64,000 nt of DNA from Sutcliffiella horikoshii. GTDB lineage: Bacteria; Bacillota; Bacilli; Bacillales; Bacillaceae_I. Numbering within the stretch: the first letter of the stretch is position 1; every line of letters begins with the position of its first letter. Location: positions 1 through 64,000 of the forward strand of contig NZ_RXZI01000011.1 of assembly GCF_021991925.1 (NCBI RefSeq), written 5' to 3'. The notes below the pieces were generated by a model that did no database searches, was not told where the DNA came from, and saw nothing but the letters and a program-made list of their open reading frames with translations. The position numbers and the translations under genes were made by a program. Positions 35,575 through 45,509 of the stretch are shown here, one piece after another.

Positions 35575-35970
35575 ATGATCGAAGTAAAAAGCTCTCCAGT
35601 CAGTGATGGGGAATTCAATAGAGGGGTATTTGCCACAGAGGATATCAAAGCGGGGACACTGTTTCATTCCGCACCGGTTATATCCTATCCAAACGAACAG
35701 CATGAACATATCGAAAAGACATTATTAGCGGACTATGCATTTGAATATGGCATTAATCATTCTGCCATCTTGCTCGGCTATGGCATGCTTTTCAATCATT
35801 CATATGAACCAAATGCAAGATATGAAATCAACTTTGATGAACATGTTTTTGACTTTTTTGCCTATAAGGACATCCAAGCTGGTGAGGAGATCCTCATCAA
35901 CTATAACGGCGATGTCGATGAGATGGACCCTCTTTGGTTTAATATGGAAGAGGAAGAGGAAAATAAATAA
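35575..35970 (+). CDS. SET-domain protein
   Basis: 131 residues forming one small SET domain: RGVFATEDIKAG at the start (SET motif I), LFNHSYEPNARY (the NHSxxPN motif binding S-adenosylmethionine), and AGEEILINYNGD (motif IV with the catalytic Tyr). Stand-alone SET proteins of this size are widespread in bacteria, predicted protein-lysine methyltransferases without known targets. ATG at 35575 chosen for AAGGTG 6 nt before it; the frame is open five codons further from a GTG. Acidic C terminus. Confidence 0.85.
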   Translation: MIEVKSSPVSDGEFNRGVFATEDIKAGTLFHSAPVISYPNEQHEHIEKTLLADYAFEYGINHSAILLGYGMLFNHSYEPNARYEINFDEHVFDFFAYKDIQAGEEILINYNGDVDEMDPLWFNMEEEEENK

Positions 35971-35978
35971 ATAAAAAG

Positions 35979-36012
35979 GAAAACGGCCAGAATATATCTG
36001 GTCGTTTTCTTA
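35979..36012. terminator. Bidirectional terminator
   Basis: GGAAAACGGCCAGA pairs with TCTGGTCGTTTTC, followed by T-rich sequence; between convergent SET and GNAT genes. Confidence 0.75.
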
Positions 36013-36023
36013 TTGAAAAGTGT

Positions 36024-36473
36024 TTATATAGCTTTCCATTCATACTTAATATCAGTCAGGTTTTCTTCATTATCACTCCCTCTTCCAATACTGACAAACC
36101 CATTCTTTTCATAAAATCGTTGTGCAATTTTATTTACCTCAAATGTGTATAAAGTCAAAGTTCCATTTGATTGTTCTTTTGCTCTATCAAGTAACTTTTT
36201 GCCTATACCAGTATTTTGATATCCACTATGAATATATAGTTGATTTATTTGTGATCTATTATATGCAATCATCCCAACCACTTTTTCAGCGACAGTCGCC
36301 AGTTCAACGGTAAATTCCCTAGGTAGGATTTGATTTAGAAAGTTTACATGGCTTTCAAAGCTATGCATCTCTTTTTTACCAATAGCCCTAAATTTACTAT
36401 CTCTCCACATGATGATTGTTTCTTCGGCATACTTAGGTTCATACGGGATAACAATCACTTCAAAATGTTTCAA
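36024..36473 (-). CDS. GNAT family N-acetyltransferase
   Basis: 149 residues. The acetyl-CoA loop is seen as YQNTGIGKKLLDRAKE near residue 87, and the late FYEKNGFVSIGRG motif is typical. Substrate unknown. The start is TTG at 36473, the first possible in-frame start, with AAAGG about 10 nt before it. Low GC. Single gene ending at the shared terminator. Confidence 0.8.
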   Translation of the reverse strand: MKHFEVIVIPYEPKYAEETIIMWRDSKFRAIGKKEMHSFESHVNFLNQILPREFTVELATVAEKVVGMIAYNRSQINQLYIHSGYQNTGIGKKLLDRAKEQSNGTLTLYTFEVNKIAQRFYEKNGFVSIGRGSDNEENLTDIKYEWKAI

Positions 36474-36532
36474 ACCTGTCCAACCTTTCGTTTATGTAGT
36501 TTAAAGTGTGTATAGTTTTTAAGTTTGTGTAT

Positions 36533-37528
36533 TTAAAGCTCGATTCTCCGGCCCTCCTCATTGGAACGACGGGCAGCATCGTTAATCAAAGTGAGCAGGT
36601 AAGCATCTTGAGGGCTGATATCCGGCTTTTTACCTGTCCTGATTTCTGATACCCATTGAGTCATTGCAGATGGTGCGTCTTTAGGGAGCTCTTCTTCTGA
36701 TGGTGAATGCCAGCCTTCTTCAAGATTTATGCTTTTGATTCGGATGTTACCATCTTCGATCATTAACGTTCCTTCCGTTCCATAAACCTCTAATTGAAAC
36801 GGGCTACCGGAAGAAACAAACCCTGTTTCTAAAATACCAAGCGCACCTGATTGGTACTCAACAATTGCAACCGCATTATCATCCACCCCATGATCAAATG
36901 TCTGTTGGAAGCGGGCGGTTACCGCTTTCCCTTCTCCCCCAAGACGGTTTGTCAGATAGATGGGATGTGCACCAAGATCTATGAATGCACCGCCCCCACA
37001 TAGTTCCTTATCATAAAAGTGTGATGGCAGCCAACCAACTGGATGCTGCTCAGTCGGAACGGATCCATTATGTGCGACACGGCAACGAATGGTAGTAAGC
37101 TTCCCCAATATTCCTTGGTCAACAATTTGTTGCGCGTATAGATAATAGTCAGCCGTTAAACGAGGCAGGGAAACCATCAGCTTGACCCCGTTTCTTTCAA
37201 CCTCCTGGAGAATGGCCGCGGCCTCTGCTTCCGTATCTGCAAGCACCTTTTCCGTGAAAACATGCTTGCCGTGTTGCGCTGCTTTCGTGATGATTTCTGT
37301 ATGCATGCTTGTCGGAGAAGCGACAATCACCGCATCAATCTCCGGATTGTTAAAGATGCTGTCTAGCTCTTCTTCAAAGGTGAGACCGAGCTCATCTGCC
37401 CAAGCCTTGCCTCGTTCTTTTTCCTCATCCCAGACGTGTGTAAGGGTAATGTGCTCGTTCTGTAACGCTTCTTCTGCATATTCCTGTGCATGGACATGCC
37501 ATTTGCTAAGTAGTGCCGTTTTCATCAT
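36533..37528 (-). CDS. Gfo/Idh/MocA family oxidoreductase
   Basis: 331 residues: N-terminal Rossmann domain binding NAD(P) (atypical opening KTALLSKWHVHAQ instead of GxGxxG), ASPTSMHTEI and the FTEKVLADTEAEA segment with the catalytic-site EK, followed by the C-terminal GFO_IDH alpha/beta domain with GGGAFIDLGAHPIYL. Enzymes of this family act on sugars, inositols or imines. AGGAG 9 nt before ATG. No sugar transporter is adjacent, so the substrate is open. Confidence 0.83.
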   Translation of the reverse strand: MMKTALLSKWHVHAQEYAEEALQNEHITLTHVWDEEKERGKAWADELGLTFEEELDSIFNNPEIDAVIVASPTSMHTEIITKAAQHGKHVFTEKVLADTEAEAAAILQEVERNGVKLMVSLPRLTADYYLYAQQIVDQGILGKLTTIRCRVAHNGSVPTEQHPVGWLPSHFYDKELCGGGAFIDLGAHPIYLTNRLGGEGKAVTARFQQTFDHGVDDNAVAIVEYQSGALGILETGFVSSGSPFQLEVYGTEGTLMIEDGNIRIKSINLEEGWHSPSEEELPKDAPSAMTQWVSEIRTGKKPDISPQDAYLLTLINDAARRSNEEGRRIEL

Positions 37529-37616
37529 AAGTTGTGTCTCCTTCTTTGAATGGGGTTAAATAATCGAAGTGCCTGCTGAATGAAAATCTACAGAGTCCTA
37601 TACTTTCTAACCTATA

Positions 37617-37645
37617 AAAAAGGACAGAGTCCATCCCTGCCCTTA
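37617..37645 (-). terminator. Terminator of the DUF4352-like lipoprotein gene
   Basis: Minus strand AAGGGCAGGG...CTCTGTCCTT followed by TTTT. 17 nt after the stop codon. Confidence 0.65.
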
Positions 37646-37661
37646 TCCTAGATATATAATA

Positions 37662-38297
37662 TTACAGCTTCACCTTAATATTGATATCTTCTCCGACCTT
37701 TTCGTTGTTCTCATCCACAGGTGCCTTCATATTGATCTGCACCCATTCCACATCTTCAGCCTTTGTTTCCTCTAATAAGAAAAAGATAGCTCCTTGCTTC
37801 TTCTCCCCACTAGTGAATTTTTCATTAAGTTCAGAGGTATCTTCACTTTTTGTTGTTAAGCGGGAGTCTGGAGCATCGATTTCTTCACCAGTATTGGTTA
37901 CAATGCTCGCTTGATACGCCCCGAAATTCAAGGCACCAGATGTTTTGTTTTCCACTTCAATGTCAAATTGGATATACTCTATTTCCTCTTGTCCTAAATA
38001 ATCTTTGAATCCACCAGAAAGCTTCCCGCTCATCACAGATACTTTGTCCACATTGATGGAAAAGGAATCTGTTTCAATCGGCTTTAAACGATTATTTCTT
38101 GCATGGTACGTAAAACTGCCACCTTCCGTTTCTGCTGTTTCACCAAGTGGAATCAAGCTTTCCTCCTCTTCGCCCGCTTCCCTTTCTTCTGCAAAACCTT
38201 CTTCATTCGCTTCCGTAGTTTCCTTGTCATCTGCCGAGCATGCTGCCATTACCACAACCAATAATCCTATAAAAAGTAGTGATAGGTATTTTTTCAT
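37662..38297 (-). CDS. Lipoprotein with DUF4352-like domain
   Basis: 211 residues. Signal peptide with lipobox VMAAC (Cys20 lipidated), an acidic linker of about 30 residues, and a beta-sandwich domain with the pattern of DUF4352/DUF5067 (telokin-like) proteins: FSINVDKVSV, YIQFDIEVENKTSGAL, GEKKQGAIFFL. Surface-anchored, function unknown. AAGGGGG before ATG. Single gene with its own terminator. Confidence 0.78.
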   Translation of the reverse strand: MKKYLSLLFIGLLVVVMAACSADDKETTEANEEGFAEEREAGEEEESLIPLGETAETEGGSFTYHARNNRLKPIETDSFSINVDKVSVMSGKLSGGFKDYLGQEEIEYIQFDIEVENKTSGALNFGAYQASIVTNTGEEIDAPDSRLTTKSEDTSELNEKFTSGEKKQGAIFFLLEETKAEDVEWVQINMKAPVDENNEKVGEDINIKVKL

Positions 38298-38434
38298 TTT
38301 GCGTTCCCCCTTGTATGACTGAGATTCTCTTTTTCTGTATAAAAATGATTATACTGCATGTTTTCGCAGAATTGCTAGTATTCCGACAATATTCTGCGTA
38401 AAAACGACCTTCCATTTTAAGGTATACCTAAAAA

Positions 38435-38461
38435 GAGGACCTATCATCATGATAAGTCCTC
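38435..38461 (-). terminator. Terminator of odhAB
   Basis: Minus strand GAGGACTTATCA...TGATAGGTCCTC, then TTTTTAGG. 10 nt after odhB. Confidence 0.85.
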
Positions 38462-38470
38462 CCAAATCAA

Positions 38471-39754
38471 TCAACCTTCCAACAACAAGTCTTCCGGATC
38501 TTCTAACAATTGCTTCACTCTTACCAAGAACTGTACCGCATCTTTTCCATCTACAATACGGTGGTCGTAAGAAAGTGCGATGTACATCATCGGTCTAACT
38601 TCCACTGTATCGTTATCATCCACCACAACTGGACGGCGTTGGATGGTGTGCATTCCAAGGATACCAACCTGTGGTGTGTTCAGGATTGGAGTGGAATAAA
38701 GAGAACCGAAGATCCCACCGTTTGTAATCGTGAACGTTCCACCTTGAAGGTCTTTTAGTCCTAAAGAGTTGTCACGAGCCTTTTTGCCAAGGTCACCGAT
38801 CTCTTTTTCAATACCGGCAAAGCTTAGTTTGTCAGCGTCACGTACAACTGGTACGACAAGACCTTCTTCTGTTGATACCGCAACTCCGATGTCATAGAAT
38901 TTTTTCAACAGGATCTCGTCGCCTTGAATTTCCGCATTTAGTAATGGGAAGGATTTAAGCGCACCGATTACCGCTTTGGTGAAAAAGGACATGAAACCAA
39001 GTTTTACGCCATTCTTTTTGAAGAAGGCATCCTTGCGGCGGTTACGAACGTCCATCACGGCCGTCATGTCCACTTCGTTAAACGTTGTAAGCATCGCTGC
39101 TGTGTGTTGTGCTTCCACTAGGCGCTTTGCGATCGTTTGACGTCTTCTGCTCATTTTGATGCGCTCTACGCGTGCATCATCTTGAACCGGTGCTGCGGCA
39201 GCTGGTTTAGAAGGTGCAGCTGCCGGCTTTGATGGTGCTTCAGCTTTTGGTGCATTCTTCGCCTGGCTATGTGCCTCCACATCTTCCACACGAACGCGGC
39301 CCATCGGATCACGGAAGGAAACTTCATCAAGGTCGATGCCAAGCTCTCTTGCTTTTTTACGTGCTGCCGGGGAAGCCACTGTTCTAGACTTCCCAGCTTT
39401 CTTCTCTTCTGCCGCTGGCGTTTCAGCTGGTGCTGTCTCTTTAGCAGGTTCAGCTTTAGGAGCCTCTTCCGCTTTAGGTGCTTCTTCTTTTGGTGCCGCT
39501 TCAGCAGCGGCGCTTGCGCCTTCTTCTCCAAGCTTTGCAATGACTTGTCCAACGACAACATTGTCACCTGGCTCAGCCAAAAGCTCTTGGATTACCCCGC
39601 TGAAGTCGCTTTTTATTTCTACGTTCACCTTATCTGTTTCAAGCTCTGCGATTGTTTCTCCCTTTTCAATGGCATCACCTGTTTTTACTGTCCATTCTGC
39701 TATCGTACCTTCTGTAATTGATTCTGCTAGTTCTGGCACTTTAATTTCGATCAT
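38471..39754 (-). CDS. odhB: 2-oxoglutarate dehydrogenase E2, dihydrolipoyllysine succinyltransferase
   Basis: 427 residues. Lipoyl domain (1-77, lipoyl Lys in ETDKVNVEI), long Ala/Pro/Glu/Lys linker, peripheral-subunit-binding domain near 125-160 ([17 protein letters not shown]) and catalytic acyltransferase domain with the SYDHRIVDG motif at the end. Transfers succinyl from lipoamide to CoA and forms the core of the complex; E3 is encoded elsewhere. Its ATG overlaps the odhA stop (ATGA), with GGAGGGG before it. Translationally coupled second gene of odhAB. Confidence 0.95.
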   Translation of the reverse strand: MIEIKVPELAESITEGTIAEWTVKTGDAIEKGETIAELETDKVNVEIKSDFSGVIQELLAEPGDNVVVGQVIAKLGEEGASAAAEAAPKEEAPKAEEAPKAEPAKETAPAETPAAEEKKAGKSRTVASPAARKKARELGIDLDEVSFRDPMGRVRVEDVEAHSQAKNAPKAEAPSKPAAAPSKPAAAAPVQDDARVERIKMSRRRQTIAKRLVEAQHTAAMLTTFNEVDMTAVMDVRNRRKDAFFKKNGVKLGFMSFFTKAVIGALKSFPLLNAEIQGDEILLKKFYDIGVAVSTEEGLVVPVVRDADKLSFAGIEKEIGDLGKKARDNSLGLKDLQGGTFTITNGGIFGSLYSTPILNTPQVGILGMHTIQRRPVVVDDNDTVEVRPMMYIALSYDHRIVDGKDAVQFLVRVKQLLEDPEDLLLEG

Positions 39755-42627
39755 TTGTTTTCCCCTCCATGCCCTTTGTCTACGTTAACTGTATCTTCGA
39801 CGATCCAAGCTTGTTCTTGTTTATGAATATGTGGCTCCCCTGTTGCCGGACTGGAGCGCTTCGGACGCCCGATATAGTCCACTGAGATGCCGTCGGTTGC
39901 AATTTCATGAAGGTTTGCTTTGACAACCGGCCAAGCTCCCATGTTCTTCGGCTCTTCTTGAACCCATACGATTTCTTCTAGGTTAGGGAATTGTGCAGTA
40001 AGCTCTTCCACTTCCTTTTGAGGGAATGGGTATAGTTGCTCGACACGTGCGATGTGAAGCGACTCCACTTCGTCACTGCCCATTTCATCAATCTTAGCTG
40101 CAAGATCAATCGCCACTTTACCTGTGCATAAAGCAAGACGTTTCACTTGGTCTTTATTTTGCCCTGTACGCTTTTCTTCGACTAGAAGCTTGAACTTGCC
40201 CTCCGTCAACTCCGACACTTCGGAAACAGTCATCGAGTTACGCAATAAGCTCTTTGGTGTCATGACGATAAGCGGTCTTGCATCCTCTTTTGTCGTCAGC
40301 TTTGCCTGTCTTCTTAAAAGGTGGAAGTATTGCGCCGCACTTGTCACGTTCGCAACAATCCAGTTATTTTCCGCAGCAGAGTTCAAGAAACGCTCCACTC
40401 GACCACTGGAGTGCTCAGGTCCTTGTCCTTCATAACCATGTGGCAGAAGCATCACAAGACTTGATTTCTGGCCCCATTTCGCTCTTCCGGATGCGATGAA
40501 CTGGTCAATGATCACTTGCGCCACGTTTACGAAATCGCCAAATTGTGCTTCCCAAATCACTAGGGATTCAGGAGATTGAACACTGTAACCATAGTCAAAA
40601 CCAAGTACCGCTGTCTCAGAAAGCGGACTGTTGTATAAAGATAGAGAAGCTTTTGCTTCCGGCAGCTCGTGCAACGGAATGAAGCGCTCTCCCGTTTTGT
40701 TATCATGCAACACAAGATGACGGTGAGAGAACGTTCCGCGCTCACTGTCTTGACCTGTCAGACGGATCGGCGTGCCATCCGCTAAAATCGATGCAAAGGC
40801 AAGTGTTTCCCCAAGGGACCAATCCACTTTGTTGTCCTTTGCAAGCAGGCTTTCACGCTTTTTCAGAATACGGCCAAGCTTCGGATAAACGGTGAATGTT
40901 TCCGGGAACTTCACAAGGTTGCTGTTGATGGACTTCAACACGTCTTCCGGCACTGCCGTATCAAGCTCAGGTACCTGATCACTGATCGGCTTTGGCACCT
41001 GCTTGATTTTCACATTGCCTTCGTCCTCTTTGCGCAGCTCATCGAAAATCCCTTGCAACTTCTGCATGAATTCCGTTTTCTTGCCCGTAACATCCTCTTC
41101 CGAAAGGATGCCTCTGTTCACAAGCTCTTTTCCGTACTTTTCGGCGATTACCGGATGGTTGTTGATTTTTTCATATAAAAGTGGTTGTGTCACATTGGCA
41201 TCGTCCATTTCGTTGTGACCGAAACGACGGTAACCAATAAGATCAATCACGATATCCTTCTTGAATTTCTTACGGTATTCATAAGCAAATACCATAACAG
41301 CCAAACAGCTTTCCGGATCGTCGGCATTCACATGGATAACCGGGATCTCATAACCTTTTGCAAGGTCACTTGCATATTTCGTGGAACGGGAATCACCGAA
41401 GTTTGTAGTGAATCCAAGCAAGTTATTCGCAATGATATGAATCGTCCCACCTGTAGCATAGCCTTTCAGCTTCGTCAGGTTTAACGTTTCCGCTACGACA
41501 CCTTCACCAGGGAAAGCGGCATCCCCGTGTACAAGTACGCTGAAGGAGGACTGTTTATTTTGTTTCGGATAGCCTTTTTCCGAGCGATCTTCCTGGGAAG
41601 CACGTGCCACCCCTTGAACCACTGGATTCACGAATTCCAAGTGACTCGGGTTGTGTGCAAGGTTGATGCGTACCACCTGTTCCTTCTCTCCCGTAACTTT
41701 ACGGTCTGCACCCATGTGGTATTTCACATCCCCGGACCAACCAAAGTTGATGCCGCGGGAACCTTCAGAAGGTACAAGCTCCTTGTTTGGAGAGTGGTGG
41801 AATTCTGAGAAAATAAGCTCGTACGGCTTGCCAAGCACATGCGCAAGTACGTTCAGACGGCCACGGTGCGCCATCCCGATGCTGATATTCTTCGTTCCAT
41901 CTTCACAGCCTGACTGAATAAGCTTGTCGAACATCGGTACAAGCATGTCCAAACCTTCAATGGAAAATCGCTTCTGGCCCACGAATGTTTTATGTAAAAA
42001 CTTCTCAAAGCCATCAACAGAAATCAATCTTTCGAGTAGTTCCACTCGCTGTTCTTTACTGAACGGACGCTCAATTCTAGTATTCTCAATATACGAGTTC
42101 AGCCATGTTTGTTCTTCTTCATCATGGATATGGCCGAATTCATACGCAATCGTGCCAGTATATATTCGTTTAAGATGCTCGTATGCTTCCCAAGCGTTGG
42201 AAATCGCCTCAGGTGCAGCTTCCCACACAAGGTCCACAGGAATCTGAACCAGGTCCTGCTTGCTTAACCCATACGTTTCCACATCCAAAAATCCAACATC
42301 ATCCTGCGGTTCTTGGTGTAGTGGATTGATGTTCGCAGCAAGGTGTCCAAGCTCACGGATATTTCGCAAAAGTTTGTTTGCGGAGATAACCTTTTTAATC
42401 GCCGTCTGTGGCACCGCTTGTTGAATGTTTGCATCACTTTTCGATTCTTTTGCAGAAATGGAAATGGAATCCATTCCAGGCGGTGAACCCAACTCCTCAA
42501 ATAGCGCACGAATAGATCCGTCTACTGATTCCGGATCTTGTTGATACTTTTCATACATGTCATACACATAACCCATATTCGGGCCATAAAAGCGCTCCCA
42601 AATTTGTTCAACTTCGACCTTACTCAT
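39751..42627 (-). CDS. odhA: 2-oxoglutarate dehydrogenase E1
   Basis: 958 residues, full length. Thiamine-diphosphate-dependent decarboxylase of the TCA cycle: N-terminal [15 protein letters not shown] segment, [23 protein letters not shown] (TPP binding), [14 protein letters not shown], and the C-terminal RVEQLYPFP block. Acts with OdhB and a lipoamide dehydrogenase encoded elsewhere. Upstream are a TATAAT box (minus strand, 42791-42796), a cre-like site and a perfect 18-bp palindrome, suggesting catabolite control. GGGGG 10 nt before ATG. Confidence 0.95.
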   Translation of the reverse strand: MSKVEVEQIWERFYGPNMGYVYDMYEKYQQDPESVDGSIRALFEELGSPPGMDSISISAKESKSDANIQQAVPQTAIKKVISANKLLRNIRELGHLAANINPLHQEPQDDVGFLDVETYGLSKQDLVQIPVDLVWEAAPEAISNAWEAYEHLKRIYTGTIAYEFGHIHDEEEQTWLNSYIENTRIERPFSKEQRVELLERLISVDGFEKFLHKTFVGQKRFSIEGLDMLVPMFDKLIQSGCEDGTKNISIGMAHRGRLNVLAHVLGKPYELIFSEFHHSPNKELVPSEGSRGINFGWSGDVKYHMGADRKVTGEKEQVVRINLAHNPSHLEFVNPVVQGVARASQEDRSEKGYPKQNKQSSFSVLVHGDAAFPGEGVVAETLNLTKLKGYATGGTIHIIANNLLGFTTNFGDSRSTKYASDLAKGYEIPVIHVNADDPESCLAVMVFAYEYRKKFKKDIVIDLIGYRRFGHNEMDDANVTQPLLYEKINNHPVIAEKYGKELVNRGILSEEDVTGKKTEFMQKLQGIFDELRKEDEGNVKIKQVPKPISDQVPELDTAVPEDVLKSINSNLVKFPETFTVYPKLGRILKKRESLLAKDNKVDWSLGETLAFASILADGTPIRLTGQDSERGTFSHRHLVLHDNKTGERFIPLHELPEAKASLSLYNSPLSETAVLGFDYGYSVQSPESLVIWEAQFGDFVNVAQVIIDQFIASGRAKWGQKSSLVMLLPHGYEGQGPEHSSGRVERFLNSAAENNWIVANVTSAAQYFHLLRRQAKLTTKEDARPLIVMTPKSLLRNSMTVSEVSELTEGKFKLLVEEKRTGQNKDQVKRLALCTGKVAIDLAAKIDEMGSDEVESLHIARVEQLYPFPQKEVEELTAQFPNLEEIVWVQEEPKNMGAWPVVKANLHEIATDGISVDYIGRPKRSSPATGEPHIHKQEQAWIVEDTVNVDKGHGGENK

Positions 42628-42819
42628 TCCTACATGCCCCCATCTTAGGCTGTGACGTTTTTAAAAATGCCTCTAGATTCGTTAATATATAAAGGTTCAG
42701 GTAAAATGATCGTATTGTCTACTCGCTGTAAATCACCGTTGCAGTAACATTTACAATTCCTATACCCTTACCTATTACTTTCACACCTAAATTATACAGA
42801 AAAAACTTTCTATTTACCA

Positions 42820-42833
42820 TAAAAACGTTTTCA
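42820..42833. promoter_or_regulatory. cre-like site at odhA promoter
   Basis: Minus strand TGAAAACGTTTTTA matches the CcpA consensus at 13 of 14 positions. It is 24 bp upstream of the TATAAT hexamer, so CcpA there would cover the -35 region. Catabolite repression of odhAB is known in B. subtilis. Confidence 0.55.
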
Positions 42834-42861
42834 TATTTTGGACAAATTTTCAATTGCGTCC

Positions 42862-42879
42862 GAAAACACTAGTGTTTTC
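42862..42879. promoter_or_regulatory. Perfect 18-bp palindrome upstream of odhA
   Basis: GAAAACACTAGTGTTTTC is its own reverse complement. It sits about 65 bp upstream of the odhA -10 box. No regulator of this motif is known to me; it may be an operator. Confidence 0.5.
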
Positions 42880-43017
42880 AGAATATTATAAAAAGAGTGC
42901 TCTACCATTTGGGGTTCAAGTGAGATTGAAAATGTTATTGTAGGTGATTCAGATTCCTTTAATGCGTTAGGGAATGTGGGTGTTGGGGGCATTACTAATC
43001 TACTATTTCAAACAAAA

Positions 43018-43044
43018 GGCCTGCCCGAAATTCTTAGGCAGACC
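43018..43044 (-). terminator. Terminator of the betaine carrier gene
   Basis: Minus strand GGTCTGCC...GGGCAGGCC followed by TTTTG. Confidence 0.75.
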
Positions 43045-43050
43045 CATTCA

Positions 43051-44562
43051 TCAACTTGCTTTTTTTATCGATTTATCTTTATTTTTTTCCACTTTCCACT
43101 CTTTATCCAAGTCTTTCATGAGTCCATAACACATGATTAAGACAATAAAGGTCAAAGGCAGGGCACTGACAATGATAGCCGTCTGCAGTCCAGCAAGACC
43201 ACCTGATACCATCAACACCAATGTAGCCGCCACCAGAATGATCCCCCATACAACTTTGATTTTATTCGGAGGATTCAATTTCCCACCTGTTGTCTGCATG
43301 CCCAACACAAATGTTGCAGAATCGGCAGAGGTGACAAAGAATGTCGTGATGAGTCCGACCGTCAAGACAGATAACAAAGCACCGAACGGCAACTGTTGGT
43401 ACACATAGAATAGTGCCGTCTCAAGGCTTTGTCCCGATACATTCAATCCTTGCACATACTCCAGGTAAATGCCTGTACCGCCAAACACAGTGAACCATAG
43501 TGCACAAACAAGGCTCGGCACTAGTAAGACAGCAATTGTGAATTCCCTGATGGTACGCCCTTTGGAAACACGTGCAATGAACATCCCGACAAATGGCGTC
43601 CACGAAATCCACCATGCCCAATAGAAGACCGTCCATCCTTGTGTCCACGCAGCCTCTGTCTCATCAAACGGTGATAACCGCAATCCCATCAACGCCACAT
43701 TTTGCACATAGCTGCCTAATGTTGTCGTAAACATATTTAATAAGAAAAGAGTTGGTCCTAAAATCAGCATCGCAAAAAACAGGACCACCGCAATAGACAT
43801 ATTGATATTACTTAAATATTTGATTCCTTTTGAAATTCCTGTAGTTGCTGAAATGATGAAAAGTACAGTGATGACAGCCATGATGATGAACTGTATCGTA
43901 AAATTATTGGGGATGCCGATCAAGTATTCCAATCCGGCATTAATCTGCTGTGCACCCAATCCAAGGGATGCAGCAACCCCAAATAGCGTCGCAAACACAG
44001 CAACGACATCAATCGTTTTCCCGATAGGGCCTTTCACCTTTTCACCAAGTACAGGACGCAGAGTAGCACTCATCAGTCCCGGTGCATTATGCTTAAACTT
44101 TTGATAAGCAAGCGCCATCGCGACGATTGCATAAATGGCCCAAGCATGAAGCCCCCAATGCAACCAAGTATATCTTAACCCCAAAATGGCGGACTGCTCC
44201 GTGCTCCCTTCACCAAGTGGCGGTGTGGAGAAATGAGAAATCGGTTCCGACACTCCATAAAAAAGCAACCCGATACCCATACCGGCAGAAAACAGCATCG
44301 CAAACCAAGTTGGGCGACTATATTCGGGCTTATCATCTTTCTTTCCAAGTTTGATTTTTCCGTATTTACTGAAGATCATAAAAGTGGCAAATAAGAGGAA
44401 AAACGTGGCAACCAATTGATAGAACCAACCAAATGATTCTAAAACAAAACCTTGCGCAACTTCCATCGCGCTTCCCAATCGATCAGGTATCAATACTCCA
44501 ACTAAAACAAAAATAATGGCAATTCCCACAGAAATTTTAAAAACCGACCTGTCCATAAGCAT
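43051..44562 (-). CDS. opuD: BCCT family glycine betaine transporter (OpuD-like)
   Basis: About 503 residues with 12 membrane segments. The BCCT substrate-site region is plain: FSAGMGIGLLFYGVSEP (TM4-5 hinge) and WTVFYWAWWISWTPFVGMFIA (in two parts, aromatic box WAWWISW). Length and sequence fit OpuD, Na+-coupled uptake of glycine betaine for osmoprotection; choline or carnitine carriers of the same family are the alternative. Three in-frame ATGs lie close together; the second, at 44562, has AGAGG at the best spacing. The 313-bp leader carries a GGAGGATT/AATCCTCC hairpin. Confidence 0.85.
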   Translation of the reverse strand: MLMDRSVFKISVGIAIIFVLVGVLIPDRLGSAMEVAQGFVLESFGWFYQLVATFFLLFATFMIFSKYGKIKLGKKDDKPEYSRPTWFAMLFSAGMGIGLLFYGVSEPISHFSTPPLGEGSTEQSAILGLRYTWLHWGLHAWAIYAIVAMALAYQKFKHNAPGLMSATLRPVLGEKVKGPIGKTIDVVAVFATLFGVAASLGLGAQQINAGLEYLIGIPNNFTIQFIIMAVITVLFIISATTGISKGIKYLSNINMSIAVVLFFAMLILGPTLFLLNMFTTTLGSYVQNVALMGLRLSPFDETEAAWTQGWTVFYWAWWISWTPFVGMFIARVSKGRTIREFTIAVLLVPSLVCALWFTVFGGTGIYLEYVQGLNVSGQSLETALFYVYQQLPFGALLSVLTVGLITTFFVTSADSATFVLGMQTTGGKLNPPNKIKVVWGIILVAATLVLMVSGGLAGLQTAIIVSALPLTFIVLIMCYGLMKDLDKEWKVEKNKDKSIKKAS

Positions 44563-44875
44563 CAACATCCTCTTCTAATTTTTTTATACATTCCCAACAA
44601 TGCCTATTAATTAAACCACAATACTTGTAAATTAGAAAAAGCGCAGAGGGATGATAATTCAGAATATTGGGTGATATGGTGCTATATGACGCATCCATCT
44701 TAGACAGGGGGAGGATTCCTTTTGAAAGGTTGGAAATCCTCCGGTTTCCTCGTTTTACTTGTCTGAAGAAGTCTATCTTTGCGAGATTGCAAGACTGTTT
44801 TTTTGAAAGTTTGTACCAGTAAGTACGTGATTTATAGAAAAAACCGAAAAGCCTGCTGGCCTCCCGGGTCCCCAA
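44563..44875. other. Leader / intergenic region upstream of the betaine carrier
   Basis: 313 bp. A 10-bp hairpin with one bulge (GGAGGATTCC 44710-44719 with 44732-44742) is the only structure seen. A minus-strand open frame through this region has no ribosome site and atypical composition and is rejected. Promoter of the betaine carrier expected here. Confidence 0.45.
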
Positions 44876-45487
44876 TCACACTCTATTCTCCAAATCCTTC
44901 GCTGTCTTGCTCGTTTCCACTTCCTTCTCATTTTTCAACGTCCCAAACAGCACATCGACAAAAGGCGTGGACACCCCATACCAGAAGTTTTCATTCTTAA
45001 AATGATGGAGGATGTGTGTTTTCTTGACCCATTTGCCAAATTTCGTTCGGGGCTTGATTGGACGATGTGCAATATAGTGCTTCCACTCATAGAGAAAAAG
45101 CATCGTCATCAATCCACTCGCAAAAGCTAGCGTAAGCCACCAGCTACCCACAATCATATAGAAGATAATGGCCAGCAACGATAAATTTGGCAGACTGTAC
45201 CACAATGGTAAAAACAATAAATGCAAATCATTCGGATGCGTGTGATGATCATAATGCAATCTTTTTAGCATCTTTAATAGAAAAGGATTTTTCGGCGGCT
45301 TCAGATGAAAGACAAAGCGATGGGTGAGGTATTCACTAAACATGAAAACTAGCATACCCAAAGCGAATATTCCAAGCACTCCCCACGTAATCCCATTCCA
45401 TAACAGCACACTAATACTCCCCAATATCAACATGACCAATACACTGATGTCTGGAAATAAAAAGAATTCCCTGTAATACCCCTTCAT
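44876..45487 (-). CDS. Fatty acid hydroxylase / sterol desaturase family membrane protein
   Basis: 203 residues, four or more membrane segments. The di-iron histidine motifs are present: EYLTHRFVFH, RLHYDHHTH, EWKHYIAHR and KKTHILHHFKNENFWYGV. Such enzymes hydroxylate or desaturate lipid substrates using oxygen; in bacteria also carotenoids and lipids. Placed 22 nt after the FadR-like regulator gene in the same direction, so co-transcribed and presumably regulated by it. GGGGGG before ATG. Confidence 0.83.
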   Translation of the reverse strand: MKGYYREFFLFPDISVLVMLILGSISVLLWNGITWGVLGIFALGMLVFMFSEYLTHRFVFHLKPPKNPFLLKMLKRLHYDHHTHPNDLHLLFLPLWYSLPNLSLLAIIFYMIVGSWWLTLAFASGLMTMLFLYEWKHYIAHRPIKPRTKFGKWVKKTHILHHFKNENFWYGVSTPFVDVLFGTLKNEKEVETSKTAKDLENRV

Positions 45488-45509
45488 CTACCTTCCCCCC
45501 TTATTCAGC

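Larger units (their letters stand above)
42628..43050. other. Intergenic region odhA / betaine carrier
   Basis: 423 bp holding the odhA promoter region (to about 42880), then a stretch 42893-43016 that can be read on the plus strand as a peptide with EIENVIVGDSDSFNALGNVG and no start codon, perhaps a gene remnant, and finally the terminator of the betaine carrier gene. Confidence 0.5.

Noticed and set aside
44537-44875. 112-codon minus-strand frame upstream of the betaine carrier
   Set aside because: No ribosome site, odd Cys/Lys/Arg-rich composition, and it runs through a hairpin leader; taken as untranslated.
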